DNA of 64,000 bases from Yinghuangia seranimata (lineage in GTDB: Bacteria; Actinomycetota; Actinomycetes; Streptomycetales; Streptomycetaceae), in NCBI RefSeq assembly GCF_029953285.1, contig NZ_JASAOI010000017.1:1-64000 (forward strand), in the 5' to 3' direction. The notes beneath the pieces were generated by a model that was given only the letters and a program-made list of their open reading frames with translations, did no database searches and was not told the origin of the DNA. Shown in pieces: positions 35,119-44,676 of the stretch (position 1 is the stretch's first letter; each line of letters starts with the position of its first letter). Both the position numbers and the translations under genes were made by a program.

Positions 35119-36192
35119 GTGGCGTCCCATCGCCGTCCCCCGCAGCACCGCCGCACGAAATCGCGCACCGCCCAGCGCGGAGCCGCGACGCTGGCCACCG
35201 CGGCCGCAACCGTCACCGGTGTCATCGCGTTCGCCGCCCCGTCGCACGCGGACCCCGCGCCGACCGTCGCGCAGGTGCAGGAGCAGGTCAACCAGCTCAA
35301 CCACGAGGTCTCCAAGCAGACCGACCTGTTCAACGGCGTCCAGGAGAAGATCGAGAAGCTCCAGAAGGACTCCAACGCCACGCAGGACCGCGTCGCGCAG
35401 GAGCAGGCGGCGATGTCCCAGCTGCGCGACCAGCTCGGCACCATGGCCTCCGAGCAGTACCGCACCGGCGGCATCCCGCCCGAGCTCCAGCTCGCGCTGA
35501 GCGGGAACCCCGGCGACTACCTCAGCCGCGCGCAGATGATCGACCAGCTCGACTCGCAGCAGGCCACCAAGCTCCAGCAGATCGCCGCGCAGGCGCGCAT
35601 GCTCCAGCAGGACCGCGCCGAGGCGTCCGCGCAGCTCGCCGAGCTCGACGGGCTCCGCCAGGATCTCAACGCCAAGAAGGGCGAGATCCAGGAGAAGCTC
35701 AACAAGGCGCAGACGCTGCTCAACACGCTCACCGCCGCCGAGCGCCAGAAGGTCCTGGACGCCGCCGACCAGGCCGACAGCCGCACGACGGACCGCAGTT
35801 CGCGCGACAACAGCCGCACCGACCTGCCGAACGTCCCGGCCTCGCCGCGCGCCGCGGAGGCCATCGCCTTCGCCCGGGCGCAGATCGGCAAGCCGTACGG
35901 CTGGGGCAAGGAAGGCCCCGCGTCGTTCGACTGCTCCGGCCTGACCAAGGCCGCGTGGGCCGCCGCGGACGTCTCGCTGCCCCGCACCACGTGGGACCAG
36001 ATCAACGCCGGCACCCGGGTCTCCAAGGCCGATCTGCAGCCGGGCGACCTGGTGTTCTTCTACTCGGACATCAGCCACGTCGGCCTGTACATCGGCGACG
36101 GCCTGATGATCCACGCCCCGCACTCCGGCACGACCATCAAGATCGCGCCGATCAGCCAGATGCCGTTCTACGGCGCGGTGCGTCCCGGCTAG
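35119..36192 (+). CDS. NlpC/P60 peptidoglycan endopeptidase (RipA-like)
   Basis: A 357-residue secreted hydrolase that should cleave the D-Glu-mDAP peptide bond. A signal peptide covers about residues 1-44. Two coiled-coil stretches (~47-110 and ~140-215) resemble the regulatory helices of RipA/CwlT-type proteins. The NlpC/P60 domain has catalytic Cys272 (FDCSGL), His in ISHVGLYIG and a third polar residue in HAPHSG. GTG 35119 lies ten bases after GGAAGGAG. Expression is expected to follow c-di-AMP levels through the riboswitch directly upstream. Confidence 0.95.
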   Translation: MASHRRPPQHRRTKSRTAQRGAATLATAAATVTGVIAFAAPSHADPAPTVAQVQEQVNQLNHEVSKQTDLFNGVQEKIEKLQKDSNATQDRVAQEQAAMSQLRDQLGTMASEQYRTGGIPPELQLALSGNPGDYLSRAQMIDQLDSQQATKLQQIAAQARMLQQDRAEASAQLAELDGLRQDLNAKKGEIQEKLNKAQTLLNTLTAAERQKVLDAADQADSRTTDRSSRDNSRTDLPNVPASPRAAEAIAFARAQIGKPYGWGKEGPASFDCSGLTKAAWAAADVSLPRTTWDQINAGTRVSKADLQPGDLVFFYSDISHVGLYIGDGLMIHAPHSGTTIKIAPISQMPFYGAVRPG

Positions 36193-36239
36193 GACCACCC
36201 CCACCCTCCGGCCGAGGGCGACCCACCCCACCGCGCCAC

Positions 36240-36273
36240 CGGAAGCCCGCCCGCCCCACCGGGCGGGCTTCCG
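36240..36273. terminator. Bidirectional terminator between the NlpC/P60 gene and the response regulator
   Basis: A perfect 14-bp stem CGGAAGCCCGCCCG / CGGGCGGGCTTCCG with a 6-nt loop lies between convergent stops at 36192 and 36330. Confidence 0.9.
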
Positions 36274-36329
36274 CACGTTCCGGCGGGGTCAGGGCGGCCG
36301 CACAGACGGCCGGAAGGACGACCGGACCG

Positions 36330-37016
36330 TCAGACCAGGCGCCGGTCCGTCGCCCACCGCGTCAGCTCGTGCCGGTTCGACAGCTGCAGCTTGCGCAGCA
36401 CCGCCGACACGTGCGTCTCGACCGTCTTGATCGAGATGACCAGCCGCCGCGCGATCTCCTTGTACGCGTAGCCGCGCGCGATCAGCCGCAGCACCTCGCG
36501 CTCGCGCTGCGTCAGCCGGTCCAGGTCCTCGTCGATCGGCGGCACGTCGGTCGCCGCGAACGCGTCCAGCACGAAGCCGGCCAGGCGCGGCGAGAACACC
36601 GCGTCGCCGTCCGCGACCCGGCCGACCGCGCGCACCAGTTCGTCGCCGGTGATGGACTTGGTGACGTAGCCGCGCGCGCCGCCGCGGATCACGCCGATGA
36701 CGTCGTCGGCCGCGTCCGACACCGACAGCGCCAGGAACCGCACCTGCTTCAGGTCGGCGCACTGCTTGAGCACCTCGACCCCGCCGCCGCCCGGCAGGTG
36801 CACGTCCAGCAGCACCACTTCGGGCAGTTCGGCGCGCACCACGGCGACCGCGGACGCGACGTCGTCGGCCTCGCCGACCACGTCGACCCGGTCCCCGATC
36901 TCGGCGCGCACGCCCGTGCGGAACATGCGGTGGTCGTCGACCAGGACGACCCGCACGAGGGCGCCGTCCCCGCCGCCGCCCGCGCCCTCCGGTCCCGTGC
37001 TGTCCGGCATGCTCAC
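36330..37016 (-). CDS. LuxR-type response regulator of the PspC module
   Basis: A 228-residue regulator. The receiver starts VRVVLVDDHRMF with phospho-acceptor Asp71 (VVLLDVHLPGG) and Lys in RGYVTKSI. The NarL-type helix-turn-helix is LTQREREVLRLIARGYAYKEIARRLVISIKTVETH. GTG 37016 overlaps the kinase stop (GTGA) and has AGGAG upstream; ATG 37010 is a two-codon-shorter option. It pairs with the PspC-domain kinase directly upstream. Confidence 0.93.
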   Translation of the reverse strand: MSMPDSTGPEGAGGGGDGALVRVVLVDDHRMFRTGVRAEIGDRVDVVGEADDVASAVAVVRAELPEVVLLDVHLPGGGGVEVLKQCADLKQVRFLALSVSDAADDVIGVIRGGARGYVTKSITGDELVRAVGRVADGDAVFSPRLAGFVLDAFAATDVPPIDEDLDRLTQREREVLRLIARGYAYKEIARRLVISIKTVETHVSAVLRKLQLSNRHELTRWATDRRLV

Positions 37017-38278
37017 GACCTGCTCCTGTTCGACTCGCTGCGGGCCATCTCCAGCTCGACCTCGGTGCCTTCGCCGGGTTCGCTGCGGATGACCGCGGTG
37101 CCGCCGTTGCGGCGCATCCGCCCGATGATCGACTCTCGCACACCCATGCGGTCCTCGGGCAGCGTCTCGGGGTCGAAGCCCGGCCCACCGTCCCGGACGA
37201 ACACCGTCACCATGCGGTCCTCGACCTCCGCGAAGACCTGGATCGGCGCGCCGGGCGCGTACTTGGCGGCGTTGACCATCGCCTCGCGGGCCGCGGCGAT
37301 CTGCGCCGCGAGCCGCTCGTCGACGGGGCAGTCGCCGACCGGCACGATCTCGATCGTCGCGCCGTGCAGGTCCTCGACCTCGGCGGCCTGCTTCCGCAGC
37401 GCCGCCGCGAACGTGCGGTCCGGCTCCTCGCCTTCCGGCCGATACAGCCACGCGCGCAGCTCGCGTTCCTGCGCGCGGGCCAGTTTCGCGACCTCGCGCG
37501 GGTCGTCGACGTGCCGCTGGATGAGGGTGAGCGTGTGCAGCACGGAGTCGTGGACGTGCGCGGCCACTTCGGCGCGTTCCTGGGCGCGGATGCGGGCCCG
37601 GCGCTCGGCGCTCAGCTCGCGGGTCTGGCGCAGCGCGTACGGGCCGAAGATGACCAGCAGCCCGAAGAACAGCAGCAGCGCGCCGCGCAGCGCGGCGAAC
37701 GCGTCGCCCAGTCCGCCGCGGTAGGCGACGAAGATGCCGATGCCGATCGCGAAGACGATCAGGCCGAACACGGTGCGGATGATGCCGAGCGTGCGGCTGC
37801 GGCCGTCGAGCGACAGCCAGCGGGTGCGCTGCGTGTCGTCGGCCTGCCGCCACACCACGGCGACGCCGAGCGCGGCGAGCATCAGCGGCCAGATCCACCC
37901 CTTGCCGCCGATGCTGCCGATCATCATCACCATGGCGAACGCGAGGAGCACCGTGACGACGGCCAGCGCGGCGTGCCGCGACTTGCGCTCGGGCCCGGTC
38001 GGCGGCGGAGGCGCCTCCCCCTCGGGGACGTTGAGCCACAGCAGCCCGTAGAGCACCACGCCCAGTCCGCCGCCCGCGGTCAGCACCGCGAAGCCGATGC
38101 GCAGCCATGCCACGTCGACGCCGAGGTGGTCGGACAGGCCGCGGGCGACGCCCGCGACGATCCGGCGCTCGGGATTGCGGTAGAGCGTGGGCGCGGGGCG
38201 CCACGAGGCGTTCTTGGGCGTGGCGGTGCCGCTCCCGGTCGGATGTCCGGACAGCGGCGGGGGTGGTGCGGTAGTCAC
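37013..38278 (-). CDS. PspC-domain sensor histidine kinase
   Basis: A 421-residue kinase with an N-terminal PspC domain (LYRNPERRIVAGVARGLSDHLGVDVAWLRIGFAVLTAGGGLGVVLYGLLWLNVP, ~32-87), about three further transmembrane helices, the HisKA_3-like helix AAHVHDSVLHTLTLIQRH (His243) and an ATPase domain with REAMVNAAKYAPG and DGGPGFD. It probably senses envelope stress through PspC. GTG 38278 is chosen; GTG 38302 is an alternative eight codons upstream; neither has a strong ribosome binding site. Confidence 0.92.
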   Translation of the reverse strand: MTTAPPPPLSGHPTGSGTATPKNASWRPAPTLYRNPERRIVAGVARGLSDHLGVDVAWLRIGFAVLTAGGGLGVVLYGLLWLNVPEGEAPPPPTGPERKSRHAALAVVTVLLAFAMVMMIGSIGGKGWIWPLMLAALGVAVVWRQADDTQRTRWLSLDGRSRTLGIIRTVFGLIVFAIGIGIFVAYRGGLGDAFAALRGALLLFFGLLVIFGPYALRQTRELSAERRARIRAQERAEVAAHVHDSVLHTLTLIQRHVDDPREVAKLARAQERELRAWLYRPEGEEPDRTFAAALRKQAAEVEDLHGATIEIVPVGDCPVDERLAAQIAAAREAMVNAAKYAPGAPIQVFAEVEDRMVTVFVRDGGPGFDPETLPEDRMGVRESIIGRMRRNGGTAVIRSEPGEGTEVELEMARSESNRSRS

Positions 38279-38403
38279 GCGACCGATCGTCTCGCGCGGC
38301 ACGCCGTCCGCGCATCAGGGTGCGACCCTGATACGCCCTCAGGGTCCGTTCGGGGTAGCCCCGGGGCCCCACCCGATAGGCCCGCACGCCTGCGGCCGGA
38401 ACG

Positions 38404-39684
38404 ATGGACCACATGAGCGAGACGACCTCTTCCGCAACGCAGAACCCGCCCCCGGGCCCGCCGGGCGACCGCGGCAACCCGCCGCTGGTCCGCACCGTCG
38501 ACGACCGGGTCGTCGCGGGTGTCGCGGGCGGCGTGGGCCGGCACTTCGGCGTCGACCCGGTCATCTTCCGGGTCGTGTTCGCGGTCCTGACGCTGTTCGG
38601 CGGCCTCGGCGTACTGCTGTACGGCCTGTCGTGGCTGCTGATGCCCGCGGACGACCAGCCGGTGCCGCTGGCCCGCGACGTCCTCAACGGCCGGCACATC
38701 GGCCAGGCGGTCCTCCCGATCGCCGTGGCGGGCATCGGCACCGGCGTGTTCTTCTCCTATGTCGACGACGGCTTCGACGGGGCGTTCCCGCTGCTGATCG
38801 TCGCGGCGGTGCTCCTCTACATCTCGCGGGCGCACACCAGACGGGGTCAGGCGAAGACGCTCGCCCAGTCCCCGGTGGCGTGGTCCGACGGCCCCGGCAC
38901 GGCGGCGTACGCCGAGGCCGCCGCGGGCACGGCGACCGCCCCGGGCGCGGCCGACGCCCCTGTCGGCGGCACCGGCGGGCCGGCGGCCGGGCCGGGGCTG
39001 GCTCCCGGCCCGGCGCCGTGGTGGCAGCGCTCGACGCCCGAGCAGGCGGAGCCGGCCCCGAAGAAGCCGAAGCCGCGCTCCTACCTGGCCCCGGCGACGC
39101 TGTCGCTGGCCACGGTCGCCGCCGGCGTCATGTGGTGGCTGGACGCGACGACGAGCGTGAACATCACCGCTCAGGTGGCCCTGTCGGTGGTCCTCGCGAT
39201 CCTCGCGTGCGGGCTGCTGGTCGGCACGTTCGTCGGCCGCGGCCGGTGGCTGGTGGTGCCCGCGCTCGTGGTCTCCGCGATGGTGACGGCCGTGGCGGCG
39301 ATCAGCGTGCCGATCACCGGGTCGCTCGGGGACCAGACGTTCCACCCGACCACGCCGGCGGCGGTGCACTCCCCGTACCGGATGAAGGCCGGGGACATGC
39401 GGGTCGACCTGACCGACCTGGCGCCGTACGACGGCGTGAAGGTCACCGCGACCATCGGCGCGGGGACGGTCCGCGTCTTCGTCCCGAACGACGCCCGCGT
39501 CGTGGTGCACGCCACGTCCGACGCCGGCGAGATCCGCCTCGGGGACGACCAGCGCAGCAGCGGCTGGCACCCCAAGCGCGACACCGTGCTCGAACCGGCC
39601 GCCGGCGGAACGCCGGGCGGGACCATCACGCTCGACCTGGGAGTCGGGCTCGGCGACGTCGAGGTGATCCAAGGTGGACCGTGA
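38404..39684 (+). CDS. PspC-domain membrane protein with LiaF-like C-terminal domain
   Basis: A protein of about 426 residues, divergent from the PspC kinase. An N-terminal PspC domain (VRTVDDRVVAGVAGGVGRHFGVDPVIFRVVFAVL) is followed by several membrane helices, a Pro/Ala-rich cytoplasmic loop, three more helices and a C-terminal beta-rich domain (GDMRVDLTDL...VRVFVPNDARVVVHATSDAGEI...GDVEVI) like those of LiaF/DUF4097. It likely regulates or is regulated by the adjacent kinase pair. ATG 38404 and ATG 38413 are both possible starts. Confidence 0.88.
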   Translation: MDHMSETTSSATQNPPPGPPGDRGNPPLVRTVDDRVVAGVAGGVGRHFGVDPVIFRVVFAVLTLFGGLGVLLYGLSWLLMPADDQPVPLARDVLNGRHIGQAVLPIAVAGIGTGVFFSYVDDGFDGAFPLLIVAAVLLYISRAHTRRGQAKTLAQSPVAWSDGPGTAAYAEAAAGTATAPGAADAPVGGTGGPAAGPGLAPGPAPWWQRSTPEQAEPAPKKPKPRSYLAPATLSLATVAAGVMWWLDATTSVNITAQVALSVVLAILACGLLVGTFVGRGRWLVVPALVVSAMVTAVAAISVPITGSLGDQTFHPTTPAAVHSPYRMKAGDMRVDLTDLAPYDGVKVTATIGAGTVRVFVPNDARVVVHATSDAGEIRLGDDQRSSGWHPKRDTVLEPAAGGTPGGTITLDLGVGLGDVEVIQGGP

Positions 39685-40018
39685 CCCGCTGACCAGGCCC
39701 GGCCTGATCACCCCCGACGACCCGATCTGGTCGGAGCCCCTTCCGGGTTCGGCCGCGCACCCCGACCAGGGCCGCACGGCCCGCTCATCCTGGAGGCTCC
39801 CCGTGGAACGCCACGACTTCGACCCCATGGCGATGATCGCGGGCGGCGTCTTCATGGCGATCGCGGTCATGTACATGCTCGACGCGAACGGCGCGATGGA
39901 CGCCCGGCCGGGGCTGATGCTCGCGCTCGCCGTGATCGGCGTCGGAGCGTCCGGCTTCGCCGGTGCCGTATGGGCAGTCGTCACGGGCCGCCGCCGCAAG
40001 CGTGAGGCGGCCGAGTAG
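39674..40018 (+). CDS. Small membrane protein of the PspC module
   Basis: A 114-residue protein with two transmembrane helices (FDPMAMIAGGVFMAIAVMYML and GLMLALAVIGVGASGFAGAVWAVV) after a polar ~50-residue N-terminus. GTG 39674 has GAGGTG nine bases upstream and overlaps the preceding gene by 11 nt, so it is coupled to it. The function is unknown. It converges with the next gene with 2 nt between stops. Confidence 0.82.
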   Translation: MDRDPLTRPGLITPDDPIWSEPLPGSAAHPDQGRTARSSWRLPVERHDFDPMAMIAGGVFMAIAVMYMLDANGAMDARPGLMLALAVIGVGASGFAGAVWAVVTGRRRKREAAE

Positions 40019-40020
40019 CC

Positions 40021-41259
40021 CTACTCGGCGACCTCTATCTCATAGGGATTCGACTCGACCCCGGACGCCGTCACCACGCACAACTCGACGCGTCCGGGGT
40101 CGACGTCTACCGGGATGGGCACGACGACCACCGCGTCGCACGGGTTGGCGAAGCCGGTCTCGGTCGGCACCAGCGGCGCGTACACGTGCACCGCCCCGAA
40201 CCGCACCACGACGCGGGCGAGCTGGTCGGGCTCGCGGCCCCCGGCGCCGACCAGGTTGGTGCCGCGGATCTCGATGTCGTCGCCCTGGCGCAGCGCGGTG
40301 TCCAGGTTGCCGGGCACGTGCACGCGCACCACGGACAGGATCACGGGGCGGTTGTTCTCCACCAGTTTGGCGACCAGGTACACCACCGCCGAGACGACCG
40401 CGAGGGCGACCAGGGTGGCCGGGATGTCCGGCAGGCCGTTCGGGTCGCGGGCGAGCTCGACGACGACGAAGCCGGCCGCGACCAGGTTGACCAGCAGGTA
40501 CTGGGCGTCGGCGAGCGCGCTGCGGCCGGTGTCCTCGGTCACCAGGTCGAGCAGCCGGGCCCGGTCGGAGTACGGCTTCTGCAGGACGCGGCGGGTGACC
40601 TTGTCCCCCACGACGCGACGGACGAGCACCGCGGCGAACAGCGGCGCCCCGACCAGCAGAAGCATCTCCGCCGAGACCGAGCCGAGGTTGTCGAGCAGGT
40701 CCGAGCGGTCGCCGCCGTCGGACGCGGCCGCCAGGCGCACGGCGAAGAACACGAACGTATAGGTGAGCGCGACCGCCCACAGCCCGGCGACCGCCTTCGA
40801 GGTCGACAGCCGCCCGTCCAGGCCGCGCACAGGCGCGTACATCCCGGCGCCGGTGCGGGTCCAGTACGCGAGGGCGCTCAGCGCCACGACCGTGACGACG
40901 GCGGCGACCAGGGCGGCGGTGCGGGTGACCGTCCAGCCCGTGCCTATCGCGGTCAGCGCCTGGACGAGCAGCAGCACGACGACCGCCGCCCACACCGCGC
41001 TCAGCGTGCGGGTGCCGAGCAGCCGCAGCGCCGCCCGGCCGTGTGCGCGCCGCTTGGCGGCGAGGTCCTTCGACCTGCCGCGCAGCTCGTCGTCTATCCA
41101 CTGGCGGGTGGCCGGCTCGGACGGCGCGACGACGGTCGGCACGCCTTCCCGGCGGGCCAGCGCGCGGCGGGCGTCGTCGAAGTCCGCGCGGGCGCGCCGG
41201 TACTCCTCCCGGATCACGCAGTGGCAGTCCGGTCCGTGCACGCTGAGGCCGTGCGCCAT
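40021..41259 (-). CDS. Polytopic membrane protein of unknown function
   Basis: A 412-residue protein, MAHGLSVHGPDCHCVIREEYRRARADF. A Cys/His cluster (HGPDCHC) and a helical basic region lie before about six membrane helices (SAVWAAVVVLLLVQALTAIG, ALVAAVVTVVALSALAYW, AVAGLWAVALTYTFVFFAV, AEMLLLVGAPLFAAVLV, YLLVNLVAAGFVVVEL, ATLVALAVVSAVVYLVAKL). A C-terminal beta-rich domain (RQGDDIEIRGTNLVGAGG...GRVELCVVTASGVESNPYEIEV) resembles an IPT/TIG-type fold. GGGAGGG seven bases before ATG 41259 fixes the start. No family was recognised. Confidence 0.7.
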   Translation of the reverse strand: MAHGLSVHGPDCHCVIREEYRRARADFDDARRALARREGVPTVVAPSEPATRQWIDDELRGRSKDLAAKRRAHGRAALRLLGTRTLSAVWAAVVVLLLVQALTAIGTGWTVTRTAALVAAVVTVVALSALAYWTRTGAGMYAPVRGLDGRLSTSKAVAGLWAVALTYTFVFFAVRLAAASDGGDRSDLLDNLGSVSAEMLLLVGAPLFAAVLVRRVVGDKVTRRVLQKPYSDRARLLDLVTEDTGRSALADAQYLLVNLVAAGFVVVELARDPNGLPDIPATLVALAVVSAVVYLVAKLVENNRPVILSVVRVHVPGNLDTALRQGDDIEIRGTNLVGAGGREPDQLARVVVRFGAVHVYAPLVPTETGFANPCDAVVVVPIPVDVDPGRVELCVVTASGVESNPYEIEVAE

Positions 41260-41457
41260 CAGGAAACCCTCCCCTGGGACGGCGGCGCGTCGTTCGCGGG
41301 ACCGGGCGGCGTTCCGGAAGCGCACCTGCCAGCGGGCATTCTGCCGCATCGGCAGGCCCAGAAGTTCACTCTTGCCCCACCATGCTTAACCTGGGAAATA
41401 GTTGGACTTCCTAGTATCTTGGGAGGTGACCCGCTCCATGCGTCAACGGAGGCTTCG
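41260..41457. promoter_or_regulatory. Divergent promoter region of icmF
   Basis: TAGTAT at 41412-41417 is a good -10 candidate for icmF, and the surrounding 41380-41425 stretch is AT-enriched. GGAGG at 41448-41452, five bases before GTG 41458, is the ribosome binding site. No operator or B12 riboswitch was seen. Confidence 0.45.
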
Positions 41458-44400
41458 GTGGCCCTGTACGTCCCGGTTCGACCCGTGCGGTTCGTGACCG
41501 CGTCCGCCCTCTTCGACGGCCACGACGCGGCCATCAACATCATGCGGCGCATCCTGCAGGCGCAGGGCGCGGAGGTCATCCATCTGGGCCACAACCGCTC
41601 GGTGAGCGAGGTCGTCGACGCGGCGCTGGAGGAGGACGTCCAGGGCGTCGCGGTCAGCTCCTACCAGGGCGGCCACGTCGAGTACTTCGAGTACCTCGTC
41701 GAGCGGCTCCGGGCCCGCGGGGCCGGCCACGTCAAGGTGTTCGGCGGCGGGGGCGGCGTCATCATCCCCGAGGAGATCGCCCGCCTCGCGCAGTCCGGCG
41801 TCACCGTCTTCTCGCCCGAGGACGGCCAGCGGCTCGGCCTCGCCGGCATGATCAACACGCTGGTCCAGGCGTGCGACACCGACCTGACCGAGCACCCCGC
41901 GCCGCTCGACGCGCTGCTGGCCGGCGACCGCGCGGCCCTGGCCCGCACGCTGACCGTGGTGGAGAACCGCGGGCTCGACGACGAGACGCTCAAGGCCGTC
42001 GAGGCCGCCGCCGCGCCCCGGCACGTCCCCGTGCTCGGCATCACCGGCACCGGCGGCTCCGGCAAGTCCTCGCTGACCGACGAGCTCGTCCGCCGGCTGC
42101 GCACCGACCAGCAGGACAAGCTGCGTATCGCGGTGCTCGCGGTCGACCCGACCCGGCGCCGCGGCGGCGGCGCCCTGCTCGGCGACCGCATCCGGATGAA
42201 CGCGCTGGACGGCGAGCGGGTCTTCTTCCGCTCCTTCGCCACCCGCCGCGCCGGCTCGGAACTCCCCGAGCGCGTCGAGCAGTTGCTGAGCGTGTGCAAG
42301 GCGGCCGGATACGACCTGATCATCCTGGAGACCCCCGGCATCGGCCAGGGCGACGCCGCGGTGACGCAGTACGCGGACACCTCGCTGTACGTCATGACCC
42401 CCGAGTTCGGCGCGGCGTCCCAGCTCGAGAAGATCGACATGCTCGACTTCGCCGACGTCGTCGCGATCAACAAGTTCGAGCGCCGCGGCGCCCAGGACGC
42501 GCTGCGCGACGTGTCGCGCCAACTGGTGCGCAACCGCGAGGCGTTCACCTCGCGCCCCGAGGACATGCCGGTGTTCGGCACCTCCGCCGCCACGTTCAAC
42601 GACGACGGCGTCACCGCGCTCTACCAGCACCTCGCCGAGCGCCTCGGCGGCCAGGGCCTGCCGCTGGAGCCCGGCGTGCTGCCGCGCGTCACCGGCCGCA
42701 CGTCCACCGGCGCGGCGCACATCGTCCCGACCTCGCGGGTCCGCTACCTGGCCGAGGTCGCCGAGACGGTCCGCACGTACCACGCCGAGACCGCCGGGCA
42801 GACGGCCGCGGCGGCGCGGCTGCAGCGCGTGGACCTCGTCCGCGGCGAACTCCCGGAGCCCGTACCGTCCGTCGAGGCCCTGCACGCCGACGCGGAGGCG
42901 GGCGTCACGCCGGCCTCCCGCGACCTCCTCGCCGGGTGGCTGGCCACGGTGGAGGCGTACTCGGGCGACGAGCAGGTCGTGAAGATCCGCGACCGCGAGC
43001 TGCACACGGTGCTCACCCGGGAGTCGCTGTCGGGCAACAAGATCCGCCGCGTCGCGCTGCCGCGCTACACCGACCACGGCGAGCTGCTGCGCTTCCTGCG
43101 CGAGGAGAACCTGCCGGGCCACTTCCCGTTCACCGCGGGCGTGTTCCCGTTCAAGCGGGACGGCGAGGACCCCGCGCGCATGTTCGCCGGCGAGGGCGAC
43201 CCGTTCCGCACCAACCGGCGCTTCAAGCTGCTGTCGCACGGCGGCGAGGCGACCCGGCTGTCCACCGCGTTCGACTCGGTCACGCTGTACGGCCGCGACC
43301 CCGACGAGCGCCCCGACATCTACGGCAAGGTCGGCACCTCCGGCGTCTCCGTCGCCACCCTCGACGACATGAAGGCGCTGTACGACGGCTTCGACCTGAC
43401 CGCGCCGTCGACGTCCGTCTCGATGACCATCAACGGCCCCGCGCCGACCATCCTCGCGTTCTTCCTCAACACCGTCGTCGACGCCGAGGTGGACAGGTTC
43501 CGCGCCGCCGAGGACCGCGAACCGTCCGCCGACGAGGCCGCCGCCATCCGCGCGAAGGCCCTCGCGACCGTGCGCGGCACCGTGCAGGCCGACATCCTCA
43601 AGGAGGACCAGGGCCAGAACACCTGCCTGTTCTCCACCGAGTTCAGCCTGCGGATGATGGCCGACATCCAGGAGTGGTTCATCCAGAACCGGGTGCGCAA
43701 CTTCTACTCGGTGTCGATCTCCGGCTACCACATCGCCGAGGCCGGGGCGAACCCCATCTCGCAGCTCGCCTTCACCCTCGCGAACGGCTTCACCTACGTC
43801 GAGTCGTACCTCGCGCGCGGCATGGACATCGACGACTTCGCGCCGAACCTGTCGTTCTTCTTCAGCAACGGGATGGACCCCGAGTACTCGGTGCTCGGCC
43901 GCGTCGCCCGCCGGCTGTGGGCGGTGGCGATGCGCGACAAGTACGGCGCCAACGAGCGGTCGCAGAAGCTCAAGTACCACGTCCAGACGTCGGGCCGGTC
44001 GCTGCACGCGCAGGAGATGGACTTCAACGACATCCGCACCACGCTGCAGGCGCTCATCGCCATCTACGACAACTGCAACTCGCTGCACACCAACGCGTTC
44101 GACGAGGCCGTCACCACGCCGACCGAGGACTCGGTGCGCCGCGCACTGGCCATCCAGCTCATCATCAACCGCGAGTGGGGCCTCGCGATGAACGAGAACC
44201 CGCTCCAGGGCTCGTACATCATCGACGAGCTGACCGACCTCGTCGAGGAGGCCGTGCTCGTCGAGTTCGACCGCATCTCCGAGCGCGGCGGCGTGCTCGG
44301 CGCCATGGAGACCGGCTACCAGCGCGGCCGCATCCAGGACGAGTCGATGCTGTACGAGCAGCGCAAGCACGACGGCACGCTGCCGATCGTCGGCGTCAAC

Positions 44401-44676
44401 ACCTTCCGCAAGGAGCACGCCGGCGACGAGGCCCACGGCCCGGTCGAACTGGCCCGCGCGACCGAGGCGGAGAAGGAGTCGCAGCTCGGCCGGGTACGGG
44501 ACTTCCGCTCCCGCCACCACTCCGCGGCCGACGAGGCCCTGGCCGCCCTGAAGCACGCCGCGACGCACAACGAGAACGTCTTCGCGGTGCTCATGGACGC
44601 GGCGCGGGTGTGCACGCTGGAGCAGGTCACCAACGCGTTCTTCGAGGTGGGCGGCCAGTACCGCCGCAACGTCTAG
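41458..44676 (+). CDS. icmF: Fused isobutyryl-CoA mutase (IcmF)
   Basis: A 1072-residue B12-dependent acyl-CoA mutase that interconverts isobutyryl- and n-butyryl-CoA. Domain order is that of IcmF: an N-terminal cobalamin-binding domain (FDGHDAAINIMRR with cobalt-ligand His22, then GGGGGVI), a MeaI/ArgK-like G-protein chaperone (GTGGSGKSSLTDEL P-loop near residues 195-207, later NKFERRGAQDAL), and the C-terminal mutase barrel (YGKVGTSGVSVATLDDMKALYDGFDL, SISGYHIAEAGANP). The built-in chaperone loads and repairs the cofactor. GTG 41458 with GGAGG is the start. It links branched-chain amino acid breakdown with acyl-CoA supply. Confidence 0.95.
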   Translation: MALYVPVRPVRFVTASALFDGHDAAINIMRRILQAQGAEVIHLGHNRSVSEVVDAALEEDVQGVAVSSYQGGHVEYFEYLVERLRARGAGHVKVFGGGGGVIIPEEIARLAQSGVTVFSPEDGQRLGLAGMINTLVQACDTDLTEHPAPLDALLAGDRAALARTLTVVENRGLDDETLKAVEAAAAPRHVPVLGITGTGGSGKSSLTDELVRRLRTDQQDKLRIAVLAVDPTRRRGGGALLGDRIRMNALDGERVFFRSFATRRAGSELPERVEQLLSVCKAAGYDLIILETPGIGQGDAAVTQYADTSLYVMTPEFGAASQLEKIDMLDFADVVAINKFERRGAQDALRDVSRQLVRNREAFTSRPEDMPVFGTSAATFNDDGVTALYQHLAERLGGQGLPLEPGVLPRVTGRTSTGAAHIVPTSRVRYLAEVAETVRTYHAETAGQTAAAARLQRVDLVRGELPEPVPSVEALHADAEAGVTPASRDLLAGWLATVEAYSGDEQVVKIRDRELHTVLTRESLSGNKIRRVALPRYTDHGELLRFLREENLPGHFPFTAGVFPFKRDGEDPARMFAGEGDPFRTNRRFKLLSHGGEATRLSTAFDSVTLYGRDPDERPDIYGKVGTSGVSVATLDDMKALYDGFDLTAPSTSVSMTINGPAPTILAFFLNTVVDAEVDRFRAAEDREPSADEAAAIRAKALATVRGTVQADILKEDQGQNTCLFSTEFSLRMMADIQEWFIQNRVRNFYSVSISGYHIAEAGANPISQLAFTLANGFTYVESYLARGMDIDDFAPNLSFFFSNGMDPEYSVLGRVARRLWAVAMRDKYGANERSQKLKYHVQTSGRSLHAQEMDFNDIRTTLQALIAIYDNCNSLHTNAFDEAVTTPTEDSVRRALAIQLIINREWGLAMNENPLQGSYIIDELTDLVEEAVLVEFDRISERGGVLGAMETGYQRGRIQDESMLYEQRKHDGTLPIVGVNTFRKEHAGDEAHGPVELARATEAEKESQLGRVRDFRSRHHSAADEALAALKHAATHNENVFAVLMDAARVCTLEQVTNAFFEVGGQYRRNV

